Shown in pieces: positions 1 through 13,045 of a DNA stretch of 64,000 nucleotides. Within the stretch, counting starts at the first letter, position 1, and each line of letters starts with the position of its first letter. Under the pieces are notes generated by a model. That model was not told the origin of the DNA and searched no databases. It saw nothing but the letters and a program-made list of their open reading frames with translations. A program made the position numbers and the translations under genes. The stretch is from Xanthomonas hortorum (GTDB lineage Bacteria; Pseudomonadota; Gammaproteobacteria; Xanthomonadales; Xanthomonadaceae), in assembly GCF_024339125.1 (NCBI RefSeq), contig NZ_CP101417.1, positions 1,860,001-1,924,000 of the forward strand, written 5' to 3'.

Positions 1-616
1 CGCCGTGTCGGTGCAACTCGAGCAACGCCGCATCGTCGAGCGCGCGCAGGCGTTCTTCGTGCACGGCGTAGAGCCCTGCCAGGCGGCATTCCAGGCCGTT
101 TTCCAGCGTGGCCTCGAACACGAACGGTTCCAGCAGATCGTAGCTGAGCAAGCGTGCGACGAAGGCCTCGCTCGCCGCCAGGCCATCATGCAAGGTGCGC
201 AACACCTGGCTGATGCGGTCGAGAAACTCGCTGGTGCCGCCGTGTTCGCGAAACAGCAGCTCGCCGTCGGTGCGGCTGATGCGCGGGCTGTCCAGATCCA
301 CGTGCACCATCGGTCCGTCCGCTTGCTCGCCGATCAGGAATGGTTGGCGCTGAATCGCCAGCGGCACGTACGGCGCATCCCAGCGTGCACCGTCCAGAAA
401 CAGGTTTTCGCCCAGGCGCAGGCCCAGCAACGCCAGCGGCTGAAAACTGCGCTCGCCATTGCGATGGAACACGATCGGGTACTGCGCTTGCAGCTGGCGA
501 AATTCCTGCGGAAACGTCGCAGCCGACATCACGTCATCGCCGAAGGCGGCGCCGTGCGTGGTGATCACGCGCAGATCGCGGTGATCGAGATTGTTCAACA
601 ACACGGCATTGGTCAT
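1..616 (-). CDS. SapC family protein (C-terminus beyond window)
   Basis: The minus-strand frame opens with MTNAVLLNNLDHRDLRV and continues without a stop to the window edge. It contains the SapC-family pattern: a conserved N-terminal loop, FPQEFRQLQAQYPIVF, a run resembling LALLGLRLGENLFLD, then WDAPYVPLAIQRQPFLIG. In Xanthomonas and Caulobacter such genes commonly follow a TonB-dependent receptor and precede cupin-like and tryptophan-halogenase-like genes in carbohydrate-uptake loci; only the receptor is visible here, upstream and co-oriented with a 178 bp gap. The molecular function of SapC homologues outside S-layer systems is not established. ATG at 616 is chosen; a GTG at 631 in the same frame is an alternative, and neither has a strong ribosome-binding site. 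Family assignment is from remembered sequence pattern. Confidence 0.8.
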   Translation of the reverse strand, partial: MTNAVLLNNLDHRDLRVITTHGAAFGDDVMSAATFPQEFRQLQAQYPIVFHRNGERSFQPLALLGLRLGENLFLDGARWDAPYVPLAIQRQPFLIGEQADGPMVHVDLDSPRISRTDGELLFREHGGTSEFLDRISQVLRTLHDGLAASEAFVARLLSYDLLEPFVFEATLENGLECRLAGLYAVHEERLRALDDAALLELHRHG

Positions 617-683
617 GGGGGAAAGTGACACATCACGCGGGGCGCGTGGCCCATGCTTGGACAGTTGCTTCGGCGTGGCAAGT

Positions 684-757
684 CCCGGATGCAACACATC
701 CGGGAAACGCAAAGAGAGCGTCGTGCTAGACGCTCCGGCAGACTCGCTGCCGGGAGC
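684..757. terminator. Two hairpins between TonB receptor and SapC gene
   Basis: Two inverted repeats lie in the short gap: CCCGGATG/CATCCGGG (684-691 and 697-704) and GCTCCGGCAG/CTGCCGGGAGC (about 732-741 and 747-757, imperfect). Neither is followed by a T-run on the minus strand, so they may be attenuating or mRNA-stabilising hairpins rather than full intrinsic terminators. Confidence 0.35.
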
Positions 758-794
758 GCTTAAAAGCGCATCACTGCATGAGCAAAGCGCGGCC

Positions 795-3700
795 TCACCA
801 GAACTTGTAGCGCACGCCCAACATGTAGCGCGGTCCGGTCTGGGTGGCATAGACGATCTGGTTCGGGTGACGGCCATGCTGGCGCTGCACCTCGTCGGTG
901 AGGTTGATCGCCTCCAGGCTCAACGACAGGTTCTCGGTCCATTGATACCCGACGCTCAGATCCAGCTGGCCGTAGGCTTCGGTATAGACCGGGTTGGGCT
1001 GGCCGCTGCCGTCGAAACGTGCGGCCAGGAATTCGTCGCGCCAGTTGTAGGCCGCACGCACCTGCCACTTGTCGCGGTCGTAGAAGCCGACCACGTTGGC
1101 CGAATCGCTCAGGCCTTCCAGCGCGAACTGCTCGCCGATCACTGCGTTGTTGTAGGTCAGCCCGGAGTCGACCATGGTGTAGTTGGCCGACACGCCGAAG
1201 CCGCTGTCGCCGAACATGTGCTGCAGGTTGAACTCCCAGCCATCCAGCGAGGCCGAGCGCTGGTTGGCCGGCGCGGTGATGGCGAAGTTGGCCACCGGGT
1301 CGCCGGGCTGCCCGCTGATCACGCCGGTGGCATTGCCGTTGGCATCGTCGGCTCCGCGCACCACGCCGGGCGCGCCGCCGCGGTTGCGGAAGATGTAGTT
1401 GCGGATACAGGTCAGGTCGGCCGAGGCGCAGCCGTTGCCCAGCGCTTCGTTCCAGTACGCACCGCCCACCGGGGTGTTCAACCCCAGCGAGGTGTCGTTG
1501 CGCGTGGTCACGCCGATGTAGTTGTCGATGTTCTTGCGGAAGAAGCCCACCGAGGCGTAGCTGGCATCGCTGTAGTACCACTCCAGCGAGAAATCGATGT
1601 TGTGCGAGAGCAGCGGCTTCAGGCCGGGGTTGCCTTCCTGGCCGGTGCCGCCTTCCAGGCGCGCGATCTGGTTGAGCGTCTGCCCGCCCTGGATATCGCC
1701 CCAGCCGGGCCGGCCGATGGTTTCGCCGTAGCTGCCGCGCAGCACCAGGTCCTCGGTGAGCTTGAAGCTCAGGTCCAGGCTGGGCAGCCAGTATTCGTAC
1801 TTGCCGCTGCCGCTGGCGAACGCCGAATCGGCCAGGCGGATCGGCAACTCGTTGTTGGCGACCCAGTCGATGCCGACGGCCACCGGCACCAGCGCCTGCG
1901 CGTCCACCTTGGTTTCTTCGTAACGCACACCGGCGGCCAGGCTGATCGGCACGCGCAGATCGTCCCAGCTGTTGTTCCACTGCAGGTAGGCGTTCTTGGA
2001 TTTTTCGGTCACGCGGCGGTCGGTGGTGAACACCGGCGAGATGCGGTACAGCGCGTCATCGCCCGCCGCTTGCGCGGCGGCCTGACGGGCGCGCTCGAAG
2101 TCGAACAGGAACAGCTGGTTGAACTGCGCCGGATTGCCGCTGCCATCGATCGCATCGAAATACTGCGCGAACGAACTCGGAATCCACAGATCGTCCGGAT
2201 AATCGGCCGCGGTGCCGTTGCCGCCCCAGGTATCGCGCTGCACGTTGGAAAACGCCGAGCGGTTCTTGACCTCGGTGCTGCCGATACCGAACTTCAACTG
2301 CGAATAATTTTCGAAGGTGAAGTCGCCGTTGACCTGGGCCTGATCGATCTCCGACTTCATGTAGCTGTTGCGGAACGCCGAGCCGGTGACCAAGGTGCGC
2401 GACGGATCCAGCCCGTTCAGGCCGAAACCCAACTGCTGCTGCAACACCGGGAAATCCTTGCTGAAATCCACCACCGAGGTGCCGCGGTAAAAGCCCGAGA
2501 CGCCCAGCGAATTGCTCGAGCCGTACGGGCTGTCCGCACCGGCTTCGGCGGTGGAGCGGTGGATGTCGAAGTTGAGCTTGAACTGATCGGTCACCGCCCA
2601 ATCCACGTTGAAGCCCAGCGACTTGTTCTGGTTGCGCGTGGCCGCGTTGGAGCCGGCGGTGGCCAGATCGCTGGTGGCCGGGTTGACGAATTCCGAGTAG
2701 GTGATCGGACCGGCCACCGGACCGTTGGTCCAGGCGCTGGCGGAGGGGCCGTAGTTGAACCACACCGACATCTCGTTGCGCTGCTGCTGGATCTTGTTTT
2801 CCGAGTACGTGTAATCCAGCGTGGTGGTGATGTTGTCCAGCGGCTTGTACTGCAGTACCAGCTGCCCGTTGGTGCGCTGGCGCTCAACCCCGACCACGCG
2901 GTAGTTGAGGTTCTGCGGCACCGAGTAGATGTCGTTCGGGCCGGGGCGGTTGACGATGTTCTCCGAGCCCGGCGCACCCGGCTGCGGGATGGTGCCGTAG
3001 GCGGTGGAATCGCCGCGGAACGAACGCCAGCCGTTGGGCACGCCGACCTGGCTGTAGCCGAAGTCGCGTTCCTGGTAGCTACCGCTCAGCGACACGCCAA
3101 AGCGTCCATCGGCCGAGGTGTTGCTGAAGATGCCGGAGATTTCCGGCGTCAGCGCATCGCCCTACAGGCGGCCGGGCAGGTTCTCGTTGGACGCATCGTG
3201 CACGCCCTTCAGACCCACGTTGGCATGCATGCCCGGGTTGTCCAGCGGCCGGGCGGTCTTGATGTTGATGGTGGCACCGATGCCGCCGGTGGGCGTGCTG
3301 GCGCGGCTGGTCTTGAACACCTCGATGCCGGAGATCGACTCGGACGCCAGGTTGGCGAAATCGAACGCGCGCGAGTTGGAGGCGTTGGATTCTTCGATGC
3401 TGGCGCCCGGCATCTGCCGGCCGTTCAACAGCACCAGGTTGAAGTCCGGGCCGACGCCACGCACGGTCACGCGCGAACCTTCGCCCAGCGAGCGGTCGAT
3501 CGACACGCCGCTGATGCGCTGCAGCGACTCGGCCAGGTTGGTATCGGGGAACTTGCCGATGTCCTCGGCCACGATGCCGTCGACGATGCCTTGCGCATCG
3601 CGCTTGACGTTCATCGACGAAGTGAGGCTGCCGCGAATACCGCTGACCTGCACGGTATCAAGCGTGGCGGGGTCGGCCTGGCTGGAGCCGGGGACGGTCG

Positions 3701-3809
3701 AGGCCGACTGCGGCGCCGGCGCGGTCTGCGCGGCCAGCGGCGTCGACAATGCGAACACCAAGGCAGACGTCAAGCGCCGTGTGCGCGGCAGGGTGCGGAG
3801 CTCTCTCAC
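795..3809 (-). pseudogene. TonB-dependent receptor split by an in-frame amber codon
   Basis: Outer-membrane TonB-dependent receptor, about 1003 residues if read through. Codons 1-215 hold a signal peptide (TSALVFALSTPLAAQ), a short linker and a plug domain (DTVQVSGIRGSL, then RISGVSIDRSLGEGSRVTVRG and GADI-like beta strands). Codon 216 is TAG (plus-strand 3162-3164, cta), and the same frame then stays open for about 788 residues of beta-barrel ending in the typical aromatic terminus LGVRYKFW. There is no frameshift: the reading frame before and after the stop is identical, so a single base change (most simply CAG to TAG) explains the break. The downstream ATG at 3095 lies beyond the plug and lacks a signal peptide, so the second half is unlikely to reach the membrane alone. 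Substrate is unknown; the neighbouring SapC gene suggests an oligosaccharide-type uptake locus. Confidence 0.85.
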
Positions 3810-4064
3810 GATGATTTCTTCCCCAAGCGAAAAAAAGCCGGCCCCAAGTCAGGACTGGCAAAAGGTCGATGAAACGATCACGCATTTGTTAGCGCAGGCT
3901 TAACGAAGTCAATTTGCACTGCAGCATCGGTCGCGACCCAATCGCGTCACACATCGTTCCACTCGGGGCCACGGCGAGCGCACGCGCTGGTAGCGGGCTT
4001 GGTCGTACCATCGAACGCCACGGCCCGCCGCTGCGTGCAAACCCCTTCCGAACTGGAGCACCCG

Positions 4065-4754
4065 ATGATCGACCTGTACTACTGGCCCACCCCCAACGGC
4101 CACAAGGTCACCTTGTTCCTGGAAGAAGCCGGGCTGGACTACACGCTCAAGCCGGTCAACATCGGCAAGGGCGAACAGTTCGAACCGGCCTTCCTGCAGA
4201 TCTCGCCCAACAACAAGATGCCGGCGATCGTCGACCACGCACCGGCCGATGGCGGCCCCGCGCAAAGCGTGTTCGAATCCGGCGCGATCCTGTTGTACCT
4301 GGCCGAAAAAACCAGCCGCTTCCTGCCGCGCGATGCCCGCGGCCGCATCGCCGCACTGGAATGGCTGTTCTGGCAGATGGGCGGGCTGGGGCCGATGAGC
4401 GGCCAGATGGGCCACTTCAACGTCTATGCGCCGGAAAAGATTCCCTACGCGATCGAGCGCTACAACGCCGAAGTGCGCAGATTGCACGGCGTGCTCGACA
4501 AGCGCCTGGCCGAGTACGCGTTCCTGGCCGGCCCCGAGTACGGTATCGCCGACATGGCCAGCTACCCCTGGATCGAGGTCTATGGCGACCTCAAGCCGGA
4601 CTACGCCGCCTTCCCGCATCTCAAGCGCTGGCACGACGCCATCGCCGCGCGTCCGGCCACGCAGCGCGCCTATGCGCTCAAGGACCAGGTCAACCCAAAC
4701 GCCGGCAAGCCGCTGGGCGAGGAAGAGCGCAAGCACCTGTTCGGCAAGCGCTGA
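4065..4754 (+). CDS. yfcG: Glutathione S-transferase, YfcG/YghU (Nu) type
   Basis: A 229-residue cytosolic glutathione transferase. The N-terminal thioredoxin fold carries the Nu-class signature YYWPTPNGHKVTLFLEEAGL, with the TPNGxK segment that in E. coli YfcG binds glutathione without the usual Tyr/Ser/Cys. NNKMPAIVDH supplies the cis-Pro and FESGAILLYLAEK the glutathione gamma-glutamyl site; the all-helical domain follows, with the N-capping region GIADMASYPW. Known members act mainly as glutathione-dependent disulfide reductases. The frame extends upstream to 3999, but the ATG at 4065 matches the family N-terminus and has GGAGCACCCG upstream. It stands alone, divergent from the TonB receptor. 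Confidence 0.93.
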   Translation: MIDLYYWPTPNGHKVTLFLEEAGLDYTLKPVNIGKGEQFEPAFLQISPNNKMPAIVDHAPADGGPAQSVFESGAILLYLAEKTSRFLPRDARGRIAALEWLFWQMGGLGPMSGQMGHFNVYAPEKIPYAIERYNAEVRRLHGVLDKRLAEYAFLAGPEYGIADMASYPWIEVYGDLKPDYAAFPHLKRWHDAIAARPATQRAYALKDQVNPNAGKPLGEEERKHLFGKR

Positions 4755-7395
<2,641 letters not shown>

Positions 7396-7633
7396 TCCAG
7401 ACATCGGCTGGCTGCGCGGTTGTCGCAGCTCACTGAGGCCTTGGTGTTCATCGTGATCGATGCGGTGCGCTACACCTGCGGCCATCACACACAAGCGCCA
7501 CCGCGTCGGCGCAACGTCTGCCGTTCTTCCGCCAGCGGTGCTGGGTCGGCATTCTTGTGCAACTGACAGGCACGCGTGGTTGCGGCCAGCTGCCCCCCTC
7601 AACCGTTGCTCACCGCACTGCAAAGGACCTGCC

Positions 7634-8101
7634 ATGTCACTCCCGCCACCGATTCCAGGGTCACCGCAACGCGGCGTGCGAGCACCCGAGTTCTGGAGCC
7701 GCCACTGGAAATGGATCGTGCCCGGCATCGGGCTGGCGCTGTTTGTGGTGTTGGCGCTGGTGGTCGGCGCGCTGGTCTACGTGATCACCGGGGCGGTGAA
7801 GTCCAGCGATGTGTACAGCGGTGCGCTGCACATCGCGCGCTCCGATACACGGGTGATGCAAGCGCTGGGCACGCCGATCGACGAGGCTTTTCTGCCCGAC
7901 GGCAGCGTCAGCTACGTCGGTCCACTAGGGGAAGCGCATTTCAGTGTTGGCCTGCACGGGCCGCGCGGGCAGGGCAGTGTGCAAGTGGACGCCACACGCA
8001 GGCACGGCCGCTGGACGTACCAGACGTTGACATTCGCCAGCGCACAGGCCGATCCGATCAGTCTGTTGCCCGCTGCGCAACCGCCGCCTTGCCAGCCATG
8101 A
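7634..8101 (+). CDS. Membrane protein, Coa1-family-like
   Basis: A 155-residue protein with a short proline-rich N-terminus, one strong transmembrane helix (about residues 33-58, VPGIGLALFVVLALVVGALVYVI) and a soluble C-terminal domain. The soluble part (SSDVYSGALHIARSDTRVMQALGTPI, GPLGEAHFSVGLHGPRGQGSVQVDATRRHGRW) follows the pattern of the cytochrome c oxidase assembly factor 1 (Coa1) family found in many bacteria. Function in bacteria is not known. ATG at 7634 follows GCAAAGGACCTGCC (AAGGA). Upstream in-frame sequence is low-quality coding and was excluded. Confidence 0.7.
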   Translation: MSLPPPIPGSPQRGVRAPEFWSRHWKWIVPGIGLALFVVLALVVGALVYVITGAVKSSDVYSGALHIARSDTRVMQALGTPIDEAFLPDGSVSYVGPLGEAHFSVGLHGPRGQGSVQVDATRRHGRWTYQTLTFASAQADPISLLPAAQPPPCQP

Positions 8102-8171
8102 CCTAAGACGCATTGCCGCCACCGCCGCAGATGGGTAGGGTCGCGCTACTTCTCCTTGCAGATGCCTTTCC

Positions 8172-9977
8172 ATGAAACCACTTGTCGTTGCTGTCGCGCT
8201 CGTTCTGGGCACCGCGTTGCCGGTGTCCCAAGCCCCGGCCCAGAGCCAGACGACCAAGGCCGCGCCGGCCCAACGCCCGACGCCGGCCTGGGTACAGACC
8301 AGCAACGGCTACGCACAGATCCTGCTCACTGCGCAGGCCCCGTTTCAGCCCGAATACGCCAGCTTCTTCGGTGTGCCCGGCTACGACGACCAGGTCATCG
8401 ACCTGGGCCCAGGCAATGCAGCGCGCTATCGCGATGCGATGAGCAAGGCGCGCGCCGCGTTGCAGGCCAAGCTGGCGACCGAGCGCGATGCCAACGTGCG
8501 TCAGGATCTGCAGATCATGATCGGCGCGGCCGAACAGAACATCGAGGGCAGCGAACTCAACGAGCGCTACCTGTTGCCGTGGAACGATGCGCCGCAGCTG
8601 GTCTTCAGTGGCCTCAACGGGTTGTTGTCCGACCAGACCGTGCCCGAGCGCCGCGCAAAGGCGCTGGACCGGCTCAAGCGTTACGTCGGCCTGGTGCCGG
8701 GCAGCACGCCCACCACCACGCTGGCCCGCCAGCGTTACGAAGAACAGCTCGGCAATAAGGCCTTGTTGCAGCCAACCGAACGCGAAGTGGAGCAGGCACT
8801 GGCGAACGTGGACACCTACGTCGCCGGCATCGGCGAGTTGTTCGCCAAGTACAAGATCGCCGGCGCCGACGAAGCGCTCAAGGCGATGTCCACCCAGTTG
8901 AAGGACTACGCCAACTGGACCCGCACCACGGTGCTTCCCAAGACGCGCAAGGACACCCGCCTGCCCGAGCCGCTGTACGCGTTCCAGCTCAAGCAGGTGG
9001 GCATCGATATCGCCCCGCAGCAGTTGATCCAGCGCGCGCAGCTGGAATTCATGGAAACCCGCTCGGTCATGCAACAGCTCGCCCCGCTGGTGGCCAAGGC
9101 CAAGGGCGTGCAGGGCAGCGATTACGTGCAGGTGATCCGCGCGCTCAAGGGCAACACCATCGCCGATGACCAGCTGGAAACCCACTACCGCGGCGTGATC
9201 GACCAGATCGACCCGATCATCCGTCAGCAGCGCATCGTCGATGTGCCCAAGCGCCCCATGCAGATGCGCCTGGGCAGCGCCGCCGAAAGCGCCGCACAAC
9301 CGGCACCGCACTTCCTGCCCGCACCGCTGATCGGCAACACCGGCCAGCAGGGCCAGTTCGTGCTGCCGCTGGGCAACCCGACCGCCGATGGCGCCAAGAA
9401 GGAGCAGTACGACGACTTCAACTTCGGCTCGGCCGCCTGGACGCTCAGCGCGCACGAGGGCCGCCCCGGCCACGAACTGCAGTTCACCGCCATGGTCGAA
9501 CGCGGCGTCTCGCTGGCGCGCAGCATGTTCGCGTTCAACTCGGTCAACGTCGAAGGCTGGGCGCTGTATGCCGAAGCCGAAATGGTCCCGTACGAACCGC
9601 TCGACGGCCAGCTGATCGCCCTGCAGTTCCGCCTGCTGCGCGCTGCCCGCGCCATGCTCGACCCGATGCTCAACCTCGGCCTGATCGACCGCGAACGCGC
9701 CCGCCAGGTGCTCGAAGACGATGTCGGCCTCTCGCCCGCCATGACCCGCCAGGAACTGGACCGCTACACCGTCCGCGCCCCCGGCCAGGCCGGCAGCTAC
9801 TTCTACGGCTACACCCGCATCCTCGAGCTGCGTATGCGCACCGAATTGGCACTAGGCAAGAAGTTCGACCGCCTGGCCTTCAACAACTTCCTGCTCGACC
9901 AAGGCCTGCTGCCGCCGGATCAGCTGGCCAAGGCAGTGGAAACGCAGTTTGTTCCGGCGCAGCGGAAGTCATTGTAG
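8172..9977 (+). CDS. DUF885 family putative zinc metallopeptidase
   Basis: A 601-residue exported protein: signal peptide MKPLVVAVALVLGTALPVSQAPA, then a long all-helical body. The family hallmark HEGRPGHELQ occurs at about residues 432-441 (SAHEGRPGHELQFT), with a downstream EGWALYAEAEM segment expected to complete the metal site; the C-terminal YTRILELRMRTELALG is also typical. DUF885 proteins resemble M32/M3-type helical peptidases, but the substrate is not established. It is a single gene with the preceding Coa1-like gene 70 bases upstream on the same strand, so co-transcription is possible. Confidence 0.88.
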   Translation: MKPLVVAVALVLGTALPVSQAPAQSQTTKAAPAQRPTPAWVQTSNGYAQILLTAQAPFQPEYASFFGVPGYDDQVIDLGPGNAARYRDAMSKARAALQAKLATERDANVRQDLQIMIGAAEQNIEGSELNERYLLPWNDAPQLVFSGLNGLLSDQTVPERRAKALDRLKRYVGLVPGSTPTTTLARQRYEEQLGNKALLQPTEREVEQALANVDTYVAGIGELFAKYKIAGADEALKAMSTQLKDYANWTRTTVLPKTRKDTRLPEPLYAFQLKQVGIDIAPQQLIQRAQLEFMETRSVMQQLAPLVAKAKGVQGSDYVQVIRALKGNTIADDQLETHYRGVIDQIDPIIRQQRIVDVPKRPMQMRLGSAAESAAQPAPHFLPAPLIGNTGQQGQFVLPLGNPTADGAKKEQYDDFNFGSAAWTLSAHEGRPGHELQFTAMVERGVSLARSMFAFNSVNVEGWALYAEAEMVPYEPLDGQLIALQFRLLRAARAMLDPMLNLGLIDRERARQVLEDDVGLSPAMTRQELDRYTVRAPGQAGSYFYGYTRILELRMRTELALGKKFDRLAFNNFLLDQGLLPPDQLAKAVETQFVPAQRKSL

Positions 9978-10241
9978 GAGCGCTGGTTGACTGGGATTTG
10001 CCGGCCGTTCAAATGCTAGGCTAAGGGCGCGGCTTCCGCAGCGCGCCAGGGCGATGATCCGACGTGGTTATTCTGGAAGCTGCATCCACTCGATGCAGCT
10101 CAATTCGAAATTGAACAATCGTGATCTGCTCTCTAACTAGTAGAAGTAGGCCTGATACAACGCCTGGCAGATCTTCAGTGCAGCAAAGGTAGATCCGACG
10201 TGCATTGTCGACACCCTCGGCAGTAAACGCGGTTGAGGAGC

Positions 10242-10607
10242 TTAATGGTTGAACGGAACGTTTTCAGGCCGCTTTTGGCCTGTCCACTTACCTTGCTTAC
10301 TAGCATCTGGGCAAATGGACTGGTATTGGGCGAGAGCGGCAATCGCTGTCGGTGTCCATGCCTGAAGACAGACCGGGCCCGCGCAGCAGGGCGACAGGCT
10401 CGGTACAAGGCAATAGCCAGGAGCCGCTACCCACGACCCGCTGATGGGATCGATAGGTAGCCAATTTTTATCGTTATCTTTGCAGCCTTGCGTACAGAAC
10501 ACAAAAGGATCGTTGTCGCGGCATACGAGGGGTTGGTAAGTGCCCTTGGCTTGAACTTCAGCCTGTCCAATAAAAAATAACGCCAATATCCATATCAAGT
10601 TCTTCAT
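10242..10607 (-). CDS. Small Cys-rich secreted protein, unknown
   Basis: A 121-residue protein in a noticeably AT-richer patch. It starts at ATG 10607 (AAGGA seven bases upstream; GTG at 10610 adds one residue) with the signal peptide MKNLIWILALFFIGQAEVQA. The mature part of about 100 residues has eight cysteines, including a CC pair (LSPCCAGPVC) and CTQGC, so up to four disulfides in the periplasm or outside. I recognise no domain. Base composition differs from the neighbouring genes, suggesting acquisition. Adjacent genes offer no functional clue. Confidence 0.65.
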   Translation of the reverse strand: MKNLIWILALFFIGQAEVQAKGTYQPLVCRDNDPFVFCTQGCKDNDKNWLPIDPISGSWVAAPGYCLVPSLSPCCAGPVCLQAWTPTAIAALAQYQSICPDASKQGKWTGQKRPENVPFNH

Positions 10608-10906
10608 CACTAATCCTTATGTTGAGGAGGTCAGTAAGGCGTTCGATAGAAAACGATGAATCGCAATGCGCGCTCTTGGGCGTCTTAGCGCATCGATTTG
10701 TCTGTAACCTAGCGCGTGACTGATGCAAACCGCTTTGTTCAGTAAGAATACTGTATCCGGTTTGGGGTTTCATCAGGCATGGGCGCGGCACAACATTGCA
10801 CTTGACAATGCGTTAGTGCTAGTCCTGCTAACAACAAGCTCCATCGTGGATGGCTGAATTAGTGCCTCTCCACGATCAAGATATTTCGACGATGGAGACG
10901 TGTCTA

Positions 10907-11362
10907 TTACTGCCCCTGCCCCTGCCCCTGTGACCGCGTTGCATCTGCTGCACCCGCAGGCACCCAGATCGCCATACCAGCCGCGCGTTTCTGCGTAGTC
11001 GGGATCCCGATCCCCAGCCCGCCGCCGACGCGGCCGCCGTAGCTGCCGCCGCCCACCGACAGGCCGCCGCCGGAGCGTTCCGAGCCTACGCCCACAATGA
11101 CCACGCCGTTGGCGCCGAGCTTGGCGGCTTCGCGCTTGAGCCGCATGACGGCGGCATCGGTCTGGCCCTGGGTGCCGAAGCCGGCCGCGCTGGTGGATTC
11201 GAGCTGGGCAATCTCCACCGAGCCGACCGGGGCGTTGGAGTACACCTGGACCTGCGCCGGGTCGATCGGCGCACGCGCCTGGCCCAGCATGACCTTGGAG
11301 CTGCTGGCGCAGCCGGCCAGGAGCATGGCGAGCCCAGCGGCGATGACGACATGCTTGTTCAT
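10907..11362 (-). CDS. Lipoprotein, unknown function
   Basis: A 151-residue lipoprotein: MNKHVVIAAGLAMLLAGCASSS gives a lipobox (L-A-G-C) with Cys 18. The body holds DPAQVQVYSNAPVGSVEIAQLES and AAVMRLKREAAKLGANGVVIVGV, a pattern shared with RcsF-like and DUF4156-like small lipoproteins, followed by a Gly/Ser-rich tail. The end of the gene is a hexanucleotide repeat (TGCCCC x3 on the plus strand, 10911-10928) encoding a terminal Gly-Gln repeat, so tail length may vary between strains. The frame extends far upstream of 11362 but without coding character; the lipoprotein signal fixes the start. Confidence 0.7.
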   Translation of the reverse strand: MNKHVVIAAGLAMLLAGCASSSKVMLGQARAPIDPAQVQVYSNAPVGSVEIAQLESTSAAGFGTQGQTDAAVMRLKREAAKLGANGVVIVGVGSERSGGGLSVGGGSYGGRVGGGLGIGIPTTQKRAAGMAIWVPAGAADATRSQGQGQGQ

Positions 11363-11558
11363 GGTGAAGCCCCCTGTTGAACGACAGTGACAGCGATGAT
11401 CCGGCGCCCGGACTGAATCGCGCCGGACTTTGCCGCACCCTAGCCATGCCCATGTGAGGCTGCCGCCAAGCCGCCATTGGTCAGGGTGACCACCTGCCCA
11501 CTGCGTCTCGGCGGGCGCGGCGCTAAGCTCAGGCCTTCTATGAATGACGAGGTGACAC

Positions 11559-11807
11559 GTGGGATTGATCAGCCTGCTGTGGGGCATTGTGGCGCTGCTG
11601 TGGATGGTTCTGGCCTTTATCCCCCTGTTGGGTTGGGGCAACTGGTTCCTGATTCCGTTTGCGGCGGTGGGCGCGCTGATCGCGGCGATCGCGCTGCTGT
11701 TTACCTCGGCCGGCAACCGCGGGCGTGCCAAGACCGGCTTGCTGCTCAATGCCGTGGTGATCGTGGTCGGGGTGATCCGCCTGGGCCTGGGCGGTGGGGT
11801 GATCTGA
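11559..11807 (+). CDS. Small membrane protein, unknown
   Basis: An 82-residue, very hydrophobic protein starting at GTG 11559 with GAGGTGAC upstream. Three hydrophobic spans are visible (about residues 3-24, 28-50 and 60-76: LLWGIVALLWMVLAFIPLL, FLIPFAAVGALIAAIALLF, LLLNAVVIVVGVIRLGLGG). No catalytic motif. It lies between a lipoprotein gene on the other strand and hemB. Function unknown. Confidence 0.65.
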   Translation: MGLISLLWGIVALLWMVLAFIPLLGWGNWFLIPFAAVGALIAAIALLFTSAGNRGRAKTGLLLNAVVIVVGVIRLGLGGGVI

Positions 11808-11882
11808 CCCGTTGCAGTGCTGCGACACAGCGTCGCAGCACGTCCAGCGACAGATGGCGGGCGTAAACTTGCCGGCTGCTGA

Positions 11883-12884
<1,002 letters not shown>

Positions 12885-12993
12885 TTCCCGTGCAGCCAGC
12901 ACGCACGCGGATGACGGTGGTGATCGAGCAGTAATCAAGCGTGGCGTGCCGGCATTCGAATGCCGTGGCACCGCCAGCCGCGCGCCAAACTGC

Positions 12994-13012
12994 GATAACG
13001 ATTCTCATCTAC
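12994..13012 (+). promoter_or_regulatory. Probable Fur box
   Basis: GATAACGATTCTCATCTAC matches the 19-bp Fur consensus GATAATGATAATCATTATC at 13 of 19 positions by my count. It lies 34 bases before the GTG start of the PepSY/flavodoxin reductase gene, consistent with iron repression. Confidence 0.6.
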
Positions 13013-13045
13013 AATGGCGAGCCTACTGCTCCAGGCTGCTCGCGC

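Noticed and set aside
591..3872. 1093-codon open frame on the plus strand
   Set aside because: It lies antisense to the TonB receptor. Its low-complexity Val/Arg/Gly/His composition is a shadow of high-G+C codons, and the receptor frame has recognisable domains.
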